A stretch of 64,000 nucleotides of DNA from Amphiura filiformis (lineage: Eukaryota > Echinodermata > Ophiuroidea > Amphilepidida > Amphiuridae): contig NC_092636.1 of NCBI RefSeq assembly GCF_039555335.1, positions 1,891,501 through 1,955,500 on the forward strand, written 5' to 3'. How positions within the stretch are numbered: the first letter of the stretch is position 1; every line of letters begins with the position of its first letter. The position numbers and the translations under genes are program-made. This document shows positions 61,101 to 64,000 of the stretch, piece by piece. Below the pieces are notes generated by a model that did not search any database, was not told the origin of the DNA, and saw nothing but the letters and a program-made list of their open reading frames with translations.

Positions 61101-61503
61101 CCTGCGTATAAACTTTATTCCATACTGCCTCTACTCAAATTGAGAGTAACGCCATGTTGAATTTTGCAATGTCAGTTTTGAATCGACCGCACTGACCTAA
61201 TCCCGCTAGGCATATACACACACGTAGAAGGGCGATTTGTCCATATGATGGAGACGCAAGGAGACGCAACCGTGTAAGCTAATTCAAATCTGCCACTGCA
61301 AAATCCATATGGCATTTTTCTCAACTTAAGACGAGACTAATTTGGCCCGTCTTTGCTACAAATCTTTTGTACAACTTTCTCTATGAACAGGTTCATGACG
61401 AAAAGAGCCCAGGGCAGGAACAAGATGGGTGTCGGTGTGAAGAATTTCAAGAAGAGGTGGTTTAAGCTTACTAACCATGAATTATCTTACGCCAAATTTA
61501 AAG
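31073..61503 (+). CDS. RASA3: GAP1-family Ras GTPase-activating protein, RASA3-like (3' end outside window)
   Basis: Seventeen exons, 1,849 coding nt, 616 residues so far. GAP1 proteins switch off Ras (and for some members Rap) at the plasma membrane by speeding GTP hydrolysis. Domains: C2A about residues 10-110, C2B about 125-265, RasGAP about 310-555, PH from about 578 and cut by the window end. The arginine finger is R367 in [12 protein letters not shown]; the RasGAP signature [12 protein letters not shown] is at 479-490. The C2 loops are not rich in the Asp residues of Ca2+-binding C2 domains, as in RASA3. [23 protein letters not shown] and [14 protein letters not shown] match vertebrate RASA3 slightly better than RASA2; it may predate their split. 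All intron phases agree. The start ATG has G at -3 and +4. The missing 3' part should hold the rest of the PH domain and the Btk zinc motif. Confidence 0.93.
31508..31656. mobile_element. Palindromic MITE in intron 1
   Basis: 149 bp, with arms of about 70 bp that are reverse complements with very few mismatches: CCATAGGGTATATTGCTGAT at one end and its complement at the other. The loop is ATCGATCGC. It lies about 380 bp downstream of exon 1. The near-perfect arms suggest a young element. Confidence 0.8.
32200..32476. mobile_element. hAT MITE, copy 1
   Basis: 277 bp with ends CAGAGTCTTAGCCAG and, from the right, CAAGGTCTTAGCCAG. The 8-bp target duplication GTGTGATA is exact (32192-32199 and 32477-32484). 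About 90 percent alike to copy 2 at 34785-35063 by eye. Intron 1, no coding sequence. Confidence 0.92.
32485..34327. other. Intron 1, no element defined
   Basis: About 1.8 kb of AT-rich intron. I see no coding exon, RNA gene or paired inverted repeats with clear ends. Confidence 0.4.
34504..35602. mobile_element. Insertion with 8-bp target duplication, probably hAT-type
   Basis: 1,099 bp bounded by CCTCTCGT on both sides (34496-34503 and 35603-35610). It starts CACAGAAAG and ends ACAGCCCTG; the CA..TG ends and 8-bp duplication fit a hAT element although the inverted repeats are weak. A sequence CAGGGCTGGAAAAAAAG at about 35357 resembles the reverse complement of its right end. It contains hAT MITE copy 2. 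No transposase frame. Confidence 0.65.
34785..35063. mobile_element. hAT MITE, copy 2 (nested)
   Basis: 279 bp, same family as 32200-32476, with exact 8-bp target duplication CCTCCACT (34777-34784 and 35064-35071). It lies inside the 34504-35602 insertion, which lies inside a foldback element, giving a clear order of events. Confidence 0.92.
36008..36215. repeat. Direct repeat flanking a palindrome, left
   Basis: AACTGTATCTTTTGAGCACG..CTAGATTTTGAATGCA is repeated at about 37219-37410 with perhaps 10 percent differences. The two copies, 1.2 kb apart, flank the foldback element at 36347-36861. Confidence 0.75.
36347..36861. mobile_element. Long palindromic foldback element
   Basis: About 515 bp folding almost completely on itself: TACATACACGCTAT and GATTGGTCGAG at the left are mirrored by CGACCAATCA and ATAGCGTGTATGTA at the right. 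The centre is near 36587, between TTGTTTATGCCC and GCATAAACAA. Arms are imperfect. Intron 1. Confidence 0.8.
37219..37410. repeat. Direct repeat flanking a palindrome, right
   Basis: Second copy of the repeat at 36008-36215, in the same orientation. Intron 1. Confidence 0.75.
37593..37820. mobile_element. MITE, full copy
   Basis: About 228 bp with inverted ends AGGCCTAAAAAAATTGTTTG / AAACAATTTTTTTAGGCC. Interior phrases TTAGGGTAGG and GGCCTTGGA match the copy at the window start; the copy at 57211-57468 is reversed. Confidence 0.7.
37905..38110. repeat. Partial, reversed copy of the 4371 MITE
   Basis: GATTCCGATTTTGCGTTTG, GAGTTATGCATGATG and ACATAAACATTATGTAGCCA are the reverse complement of parts of 4440-4600. 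The outer ends of the element are not preserved here. Confidence 0.6.
38155..38486. mobile_element. MITE-like element with CCATAGTGGCGTA ends
   Basis: Inverted ends GCATTCCATAGTGGCGTA (38157) and TACGCCACTATGGAATG (38468). The CATTCCATAGTG phrase recurs internally near 38450 and CCATAGTGG near 38330. Intron 1. Confidence 0.6.
38610..38808. repeat. Inverted repeat
   Basis: GAATAAAGGTATTGTTTTTAG, ATCGTCTCCTATAACACG and CGACAT on the left are mirrored by ATGTCGCCCGTGTTATATGA, GACGATAGA and AATACCTTTATTCTC on the right. Foldback type, intron 1. Confidence 0.65.
38990..40730. other. End of intron 1, nothing defined
   Basis: AT-rich intron. A small perfect hairpin AGCTGGGGG..CCCCCAGCT lies near 39830-39856. 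No coding exon or clear transposon end. Confidence 0.4.
40731..40824 (+). CDS. RASA3: RASA3-like exon 2 (C2A)
   Basis: Reads [20 protein letters not shown] and [10 protein letters not shown], matching the C2A core of RASA2/RASA3. The only AG acceptor is GAAG at 40727-40730, after a T run; joined to exon 1 this gives I-A-K-N and drops two residues compared with homologues. Reading GAAGCA as coding would give the conserved EAKN, so a base may be missing in the assembly or the acceptor is unusual. Phase 1 to 2. Confidence 0.85.
41390..41650. repeat. Dispersed repeat fragment
   Basis: GGGACCGTTCACAAACACTT followed by alternating CAGGGCCCCCC and ACAATTATGG phrases. It has the look of an old dispersed repeat in intron 2. 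Ends not resolved. Confidence 0.35.
41651..42301. other. Intron 2, nothing defined
   Basis: AT-rich intron with no feature I can support. Confidence 0.4.
42302..42514. mobile_element. MITE-like element
   Basis: About 213 bp with inverted ends ACTATGATCAGCTCTTAATA and, from the right, ACTCTGATCAGCTCTTAATA, followed inward by GGCGGGA/TGCGGGA. Possible TA duplication at the borders. Intron 2. Confidence 0.65.
42515..44635. other. Intron 2, mostly undefined
   Basis: No gene. Between 44100 and 44525 the pentamer GATTC and its complement recur many times, with short palindromes such as CGAATCGATTCG, which may be a decayed repeat. Elsewhere nothing definable. Confidence 0.35.
44636..44991. mobile_element. 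Foldback element in intron 2
   Basis: Arms of about 140 bp, starting AAGGGTACTACAC and ending GTGTAGTACCCTT, with CAATTACTACACTGGAATTT and its complement inside. The loop of about 80 bp spans 44776-44854. Few mismatches. MITE-like. Confidence 0.8.
45449..45520 (+). tRNA. tRNA-Thr-like sequence, probably pseudogene or SINE head
   Basis: D stem GCTC/GAGC, a TAGCTCAGTTGG A-box, T stem CCAGG/CCTGG with loop TTCAAAT (B-box), and a 5-nt variable loop are intact. The anticodon loop CCGGTGA would give anticodon GGT (Thr), but position 33 is C instead of T, and the top pair of the anticodon stem is T-T. The acceptor GACTCAT faces ATGGTCG and pairs for only four bases, as if one G were lost from the 3' strand. 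No poly-T terminator follows directly. Probably a pseudogene or a tRNA-derived SINE, in intron 2. Confidence 0.55.
46022..46170. mobile_element. MITE-like inverted repeat
   Basis: ACAGTTTGTCCACTCTGAAG and TACAAAGT at the left are mirrored by ACTTTGTACTTCAGAGTAGA and CTGACTGT at the right. The centre is GC-rich (GCGCGCGTTAACAGCGC). It lies just upstream of exon 3. Confidence 0.65.
46244..46448 (+). CDS. RASA3: RASA3-like exon 3 (end of C2A)
   Basis: Reads [26 protein letters not shown].. and ends [14 protein letters not shown], the second half of C2A and the GAP1-typical PVDxDSEVQ junction. Acceptor TTTTCAG, donor CAG/GTAAGA, phase 2 to 0. Confidence 0.95.
46455..46945. mobile_element. MITE split by another element
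   Basis: Left part to about 46505 (CATTGAAGTTGCAATCCATA..GACATGACCTTAATC) and right part from about 46817 match the foldback family at 58985 and 62001. The element starts within about ten bases of the exon 3 donor. Interrupted by 46506-46816. Confidence 0.65.
46506..46816. mobile_element. Nested element with GTACCCCCC ends
   Basis: About 311 bp with inverted ends GGGGGGTACTTAGTAC..AGGGACGTGC and GCACGTCCCTACC..GTACCCCCC. The interior repeats TTTTGGTATAT and ATGGGTCC. It splits a MITE; the borders read TTAATC and TAAAATC, a possible imperfect target duplication. Related GC-rich ends occur near 47170 and 47455. Confidence 0.65.
47933..48009 (+). CDS. RASA3: RASA3-like exon 4 (C2A-C2B linker)
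   Basis: Reads [20 protein letters not shown] and ISLLVQ, aligning with GKVHLELRLSEV.. of homologues, the first strand of C2B. Acceptor CTCTCTACAG, donor CA/GTAAGT, phase 0 to 2. Confidence 0.9.
48010..49760. other. Intron 4, nothing defined
   Basis: No coding exon or element with clear ends between exons 4 and the SINE-like sequence at 49762. Confidence 0.4.
49762..49838 (-). repeat. tRNA-derived SINE-like fragment
   Basis: On the minus strand it ends GAGGTACTGGGTTCGATTCC then CAGGCGGGATCACTTTTTC. GGTTCGATTCC is a good polymerase III B-box with a 5-bp T stem (CTGGG/CCCAG). The 5' tRNA half is degenerate. Intron 4. Confidence 0.45.
49941..50437. repeat. Inverted repeat in intron 4
   Basis: CACAAGAAATAAGTCCCCCT + CTC at the left is mirrored by GAG + AGGGGGACTTATTTCTTGTG at the right. 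Inner arms CTTTTCAAAAGTCACAAAGT and its complement (50125, 50355) surround TAGGCCTA. Foldback type, about 500 bp. Confidence 0.65.
50539..50619 (+). CDS. RASA3: RASA3-like exon 5 (C2B)
   Basis: Reads [20 protein letters not shown] and TLCSIT, the C2B strand with the CDPYA motif shared with RASA2/3. Acceptor TGTACAG, donor AG/GTAAAT, phase 2 to 2. Confidence 0.95.
51300..51372 (+). CDS. RASA3: RASA3-like exon 6 (C2B)
   Basis: Reads [20 protein letters not shown] and FTFE, matching [21 protein letters not shown] of homologues. Acceptor ATTTCAG, donor GAG/GTAAGG, phase 2 to 0. Confidence 0.97.
52603..52673 (+). CDS. RASA3: RASA3-like exon 7 (C2B)
   Basis: Reads [20 protein letters not shown] and LEL(R), corresponding to the variable C2B loop before the EIRVDLW strand. 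Less conserved than its neighbours, but the splice sites (TGCAG, AAG/GTAAGT) and phase 0 to 2 fit. Confidence 0.85.
53264..53374 (+). CDS. RASA3: RASA3-like exon 8 (end of C2B)
   Basis: Reads [20 protein letters not shown] and [17 protein letters not shown], matching the last C2B strands (DLWN..DEFLGELRIPL). Acceptor TTACAG, donor TG/GTGAGT, phase 2 to 2. Confidence 0.95.
53540..54020. repeat. Possible inverted-end element in intron 8
   Basis: TTCTCGCATTTCGCAAT near 53601 is mirrored by ATTGTGAAATGCGAGAA near 53993, about 400 bp apart. Only these short ends are recognisable. Confidence 0.35.
54157..54310 (+). CDS. RASA3: RASA3-like exon 9 (C2B to GAP linker)
   Basis: Reads [40 protein letters not shown] and [11 protein letters not shown]. 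YFLQPRxNxxS..DxGSLRxxxxYTEDHVF is characteristic of RASA3/RASA2. Acceptor TTTTGCAG, donor GAG/GTAAGG, phase 2 to 0. Confidence 0.97.
54757..54818 (+). repeat. tRNA-derived SINE-like fragment
   Basis: GTGGTCAAGCGGTAGAACAC resembles a D arm, CCTCATAATC an anticodon arm (CAT), and GTGGGTTTGAGCC a B-box. Stems are partly broken. It is followed by a T run. Intron 9. Confidence 0.4.
54921..55069 (+). CDS. RASA3: RASA3-like exon 10 (start of RasGAP domain)
   Basis: Reads [40 protein letters not shown] and [10 protein letters not shown], matching P(V/I)SASAAHIL.. of homologues, the first GAP helices. Acceptor TTTATAG, donor TC/GTAAGT, phase 0 to 2. Confidence 0.96.
55160..55300. repeat. Dispersed repeat, related to 3930-4205
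   Basis: GTGACACGATCTGGTCCATG and GGGGGCCAATGGCGGCAAAT match one arm of the inverted repeat at 3930-4205. Intron 10. Confidence 0.5.
55617..55690 (-). repeat. tRNA-derived SINE-like fragment
   Basis: On the minus strand: GATCGTGTGGTTGGCATGCG (A-box-like region) and AACGGTTCGAATCCCGGGGG (B-box GGTTCGAATCC). The T stem is imperfect. Probably the head of a SINE on the minus strand. Intron 10. Confidence 0.5.
56015..56207 (+). CDS. RASA3: RASA3-like exon 11 (arginine finger)
   Basis: Reads [20 protein letters not shown] through [17 protein letters not shown]367 in IFRGNSLA is the arginine finger that completes the Ras active site. Acceptor TTTAACAG, donor ATG/GTAAGT, phase 2 to 0. This is the most conserved exon in the window. 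Confidence 0.98.
56627..56961. mobile_element. MITE, Tc1/mariner-like by target site
   Basis: 335 bp with inverted ends TATAATTGAAGACAGAGATA / TATCTCTGTCTTCAATTATA and a further AAAAGACTA..GCGTCTGACGTCA match, over about 50 bp. TA at both borders suggests a TA target duplication. Entirely within intron 11. Confidence 0.8.
57071..57194 (+). CDS. RASA3: RASA3-like exon 12 (RasGAP)
   Basis: Reads [40 protein letters not shown] and P, matching SCPT(V)MCDIFxxLR. Acceptor TTTTCAG, donor G/GTAAGA, phase 0 to 1. Confidence 0.97.
57211..57468. mobile_element. MITE, reversed copy, in intron 12
   Basis: Reverse-orientation copy of the family at 1-252 and 37593-37820, with ends AAAAAAATTGTTGGATTGGC and GCCAAACAAACAATTTC..AGGCCTAA. 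It begins 16 bases after the exon 12 donor. Confidence 0.7.
58055..58161 (+). CDS. RASA3: RASA3-like exon 13 (RasGAP signature)
   Basis: Reads (D)[20 protein letters not shown] and [27 protein letters not shown] is the RasGAP signature; R481 stabilises the finger loop in known RasGAPs. Acceptor TGTTTCAG, donor CCT/GTAAGT, phase 1 to 0. Confidence 0.98.
58551..58631 (+). CDS. RASA3: RASA3-like exon 14 (RasGAP)
   Basis: Reads [20 protein letters not shown] and HVNPDKL, matching ARTLTLISKTVQTLGS. Acceptor TATTACAG, donor TTG/GTAAGT, phase 0 to 0. Confidence 0.95.
58985..59166. mobile_element. Foldback MITE, in intron 14
   Basis: About 180 bp: CCAGTTGAAATTCATACACC and CCCTATGG at the left are mirrored by CCATAGAGGGTGTATGAATT and TCAACTG at the right. 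An inner second pair occurs around GTGTGAATTTC. Same family at 62001-62195 and, split, at 46455-46945. Confidence 0.75.
59290..59370 (+). CDS. RASA3: RASA3-like exon 15 (end of RasGAP)
   Basis: Reads [20 protein letters not shown] and HVEGIRR, matching FKESYMATFYEFFNEQKY. Acceptor AATCAG, donor AGG/GTAAGT, phase 0 to 0. Confidence 0.93.
59564..59637 (+). CDS. RASA3: RASA3-like exon 16 (GAP to PH linker)
   Basis: Reads [20 protein letters not shown] and VLKE(G), matching FLDLISSS..EQPIVLKEGF. Acceptor CTCATCAG, donor GG/GTAAGT, phase 0 to 2. Confidence 0.95.
59681..60208. mobile_element. MITE-like element with internal tandem duplication
   Basis: Inverted ends TACTATACCTCATAAATATT / AATATTTCTGAGGTATAGTA. 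Inside, a 73-bp period repeats once (GGCACGTTGACTGGTGTGTG at 60059 and 60132). Possible TA target duplication. Intron 16. Confidence 0.7.
60357..60581. mobile_element. Foldback element with GAAAGCTC stem-loop
   Basis: Arms TTGGTGAATTTTTGGTAGGC..AGTACTCACTTTCTGAGC and the complement at 60529-60581. Read on the minus strand, the left side has TCAAGA, a GATGAC/GTCATC stem and GAAAGCTC, resembling the stem-loop at 20393. May be a Penelope-type terminal repeat remnant. Intron 16. Confidence 0.6.
61391..61503 (+). CDS. RASA3: RASA3-like exon 17 (start of PH domain)
   Basis: Reads [37 protein letters not shown] and G. This is the first PH strand pair with the [14 protein letters not shown] basic patch that in RASA3 contributes to inositol phosphate binding. 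Acceptor ATGAACAG, donor G/GTGAGG, phase 2 to 1. The next exon lies outside the window. Confidence 0.97.
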
Positions 61504-61627
61504 GTGAGGGGCAGAAATGTGGTGGATATTTACGCCAATAGTAATGAGAGAATGAAACAAAAGATAAAACAAGACCATGCTGTATTCACTGGATTAGTCT
61601 AATAATTAGGTATGATCCTTTATTTGC

Positions 61628-61841
61628 TTAACCCCATGAGAACTACCTGCCGATTGGCTAAAAAAAAAGTTTTCATTATCAATTGGCCCAATCAGCAACA
61701 TTGTTAGAATAATTTCACCATGCTAAAAAATTGGGGTGAATTATTTGCAAAGCTCCATTCTGATTGGTGATTAAAGTGAAAATATCATGTAATTAACCAA
61801 TCAGAGGCAATGTTAGATCGGCAGGTAGTGCTTGGGGTTAA
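61628..61841. mobile_element. MITE with TTAA ends
   Basis: About 214 bp: TTAACCCCATGAG..CTACCTGCCGAT at the left is mirrored by ATCGGCAGGTAG..CTTGGGGTTAA at the right. ATTGGC, CCAATCAG and CTGATTGG are repeated inside. A looser relative lies at about 56218-56440 in intron 11. Confidence 0.75.
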
Positions 61842-62000
61842 ATCAGGACAAGAACTTCAACAGATGAGAGCAGCTTGTGTGAATCAAATCACTTTTTGAT
61901 AAGTTTGACTTACAATATCATTATATCATTATAATATTGACATAAATGGCCCACTATCCTTGAGATTATAATTTTTGGTCAAGGATTATGGCATACTAAT

Positions 62001-62195
62001 GGGCTATTCCACCAGTTGAAATTCATACACATACACCCCCTGTCAAAGACATGACCTTAATCTTCCACACAGGGAGTGTGAATTTCAAATGGGGTTACCC
62101 GAATGAGTACTTCATTTGCAGTCTACACCCTTATTGTGGGAGATTAAAGTTCTGTCTTTCATCAGGGGTGTATGGAATTCAACTGGTATTGCCCA
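62001..62195. mobile_element. Foldback MITE
   Basis: GGGCTATTCCACCAGTTGAA..CATACACCCCC is mirrored by GGGGTGTATGGAATTCAACT..GCCC. Same family as 58985-59166 and the split copy at 46455-46945. Confidence 0.75.
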
Positions 62196-62408
62196 AGCCT
62201 GTTTTGTGAATATTAGCAAGTATGTTTGTGTAAGCAGGCTATTAACATGTGAAAAACACTGTTACAAAGATGTTCACACAGAAATGGTCTGACTTTAATG
62301 TCATAACAGGTAGTCAGGTAGTCCAGAAAGAAAGTTTATTTAGGTCATGTTGGATGAAGGATATTATTACCAGATCCATTCTGTTTGCATGTATGTCTGA
62401 TGGCATTC

Positions 62409-62762
62409 GCTGTCAAGTGATATAATAATCGGTTTAACTACCATAGCAATAGGTTCAAACAATTTTTGAACATACCGAGCTGCACTACAAGCAGGTTGCA
62501 CTCATCACCTGTGTATGTCTGCAATCATAGATTGAATACAATACCGGTCTTTTTAAAGATATTAACCTTACAGTTGCAAGTGATTAGCATGATATGAATA
62601 TTCTTTAGAATTACGATCCAGGTCTTAATCCGTGCTCTTTGACATCTATGTTTCAATGCAGAAGTACTGTGTGAACGTACTAGTGCAGCGTGATATATTC
62701 AAAAATTGTTTTAACCTATTGCTATGGTAGATAATCCGATAATTACGTCACTTCAACAGCGA
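62409..62762. mobile_element. Foldback element
   Basis: CGCTGTCAAGTGATATAATA and ACCATAGCAATAGGTT at the left are mirrored by AACCTATTGCTATGGT and GACGTCACTTCAACAGCG-type sequence at the right, around a loop of about 215 bp. Confidence 0.7.
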
Positions 62763-64000
62763 CTTATCTGTTAGTTTTTATCAAAACACTGGTATATAGC
62801 CTCTACCTTTTCCGGAGTAATAAATCCTGTTTTGATTTAGAGACTTGTAAAGTTTTCATAAAAAGTTTTGAGATTACAGTGTATTTTTTTCAGACCTGAC
62901 GTCGCAAGTCTTTAGGGAGAATATTTTGAGTAACCCATGTATTTTAAGTTTATAACTGTTGGTTAAAATAGTATTTAAAAATTCAACACATTGGAGTGCT
63001 TCTTGTTTGAATTTCATTATTTCTTATCACATGTTTGGAATTTTCAAGTAAACCAACTATCCAATGTGTTACCAAGAGTTAAGTTAAGACGAAACTTGTT
63101 GCACAAGTTCAGTCAAATTGTTATAACTTTTGCGACAAAGCTAACAGTATTTACCATATAACAAAGTGCTTCTTTAACAACTAATGAAACTAAGGTATAC
63201 CAAAATACTAAACCCAATGTACTATGCTTTCATTATTATTATTTTTATTACTTTTAATATAAAATTAGAAAAGTGGTTTAGGGGTGAATGTTACATCAGG
63301 GTGTGTTTTTGGGGAGGGGCATCACTCCTCTGATTGTCATTTCATGAAAGAAAAACATATCTTATTTGTAGATTTTCATTTAAATGATATTATAATCCCA
63401 CACAAAAACGAAGGCCACACTTACATGCGAAGTCCGAAGTTTAAAATAATACTGTAAAAAGTTTTGTGCCATTTTTTATGATGTGCCAATAATTATTAAC
63501 TTGTTTCACTTGTTTTTAAATTTTCGATTCTAAGTGTCCGTACATTGACCTGTACACAAAGTGAATATATTTGTGGGGTGTTATTTTCACGGCAGCTGCT
63601 TGAAATGTGAAAGGTGCAAAAATAAATGTATTATGAATATTAAAATGATAAAATTAAATATATGGAGAAATTTATGGAATGCAGTTTGATGCCTCATTTG
63701 CCCATTGCACGGTTACACCATAAACAAAGAGAGCCTTGAATTGACAATAGACATGAAACAGAGAACTACATAACTTTATGCAGTGTTATATGACTGGTTC
63801 AATTCCCATTCACGTATGCTGCCAGATTGAGACTCTCCTCGCATATCGCAGAACTGTGCAATGGGTGAATTGTCTAAAAATGGAAAGAGTTCAAACTTTA
63901 AAATTTTAACAATTTTTGCAATTTGAAAATTTGCACATTCAAAATGAATACACAGAGTAAATTGCTAAGCTTGAGAATTTGTTATGTAGCCTGAACAGAG

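Larger units (their letters stand above)
61504..64000. other. Intron 17, continues past the window
   Basis: No further exon of the gene is visible to the window end, so intron 17 is at least 2.5 kb. It holds three inverted-repeat elements (listed) and, near 63537-63640, a phrase TACACAAAGTGAATATATTT + GTG that also occurs in similar form near 56522. Confidence 0.6.

Overview
The window reads as nuclear DNA of an animal. It is AT-rich and full of short inverted repeats, hAT-type and TTAA-type non-autonomous transposons, LINE fragments and tRNA-derived repeats. It carries one large, intron-rich gene. The repeat families and the frequent TAGGCCTA motif fit a marine invertebrate deuterostome, probably an echinoderm or hemichordate. 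That placement is inference, not shown by a marker gene.

The only gene I can support is on the + strand, from 31073 to beyond the right edge. Seventeen coding exons (1,849 nt, 616 codons, all phases compatible) encode a GAP1-family Ras GTPase-activating protein, closest to vertebrate RASA3 (GAP1-IP4BP) and RASA2. It has two C2 domains, a complete RasGAP domain with arginine finger and [12 protein letters not shown] motif, and the start of a PH domain. The rest of the PH domain, the Btk-type zinc motif and the C-terminus lie outside the window. Introns are 0.2 to 9.6 kb and carry at least a dozen foldback or MITE-like elements plus a nearly intact tRNA-Thr-like sequence.

The left 31 kb has no gene I can name. 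From 3.2 to 18.9 kb is an array of three related units of about 4 kb, the first swollen to 7.5 kb by insertions. Each unit carries an exon-like block, a cluster of GC-rich hairpins, an 18-bp minisatellite (6, 5 and 4 copies) and degenerate TTAGGG-like sequence. Because the copies are paralogous, the units without an insertion show the pre-insertion site. This proves a 2,170-bp hAT element with an 8-bp target duplication and terminal inverted repeats, and supports three other insertions.

From 21.8 to 22.8 kb is the 3' end of a CR1/L2/Jockey-type LINE. From 24.7 to 27.6 kb is a broken array of about thirty copies of a 42-bp unit built around a short hairpin, interrupted by an 800-bp foldback element and a second reverse-transcriptase fragment. 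At 28.7-29.0 kb is a perfect 112-bp inverted repeat whose arms hold a hammerhead-like core, suggesting Penelope-type terminal repeats. Between 34.3 and 36.0 kb, inside intron 1, a foldback element holds an insertion which itself holds a hAT MITE. The two inner insertions are each bounded by an 8-bp duplication.
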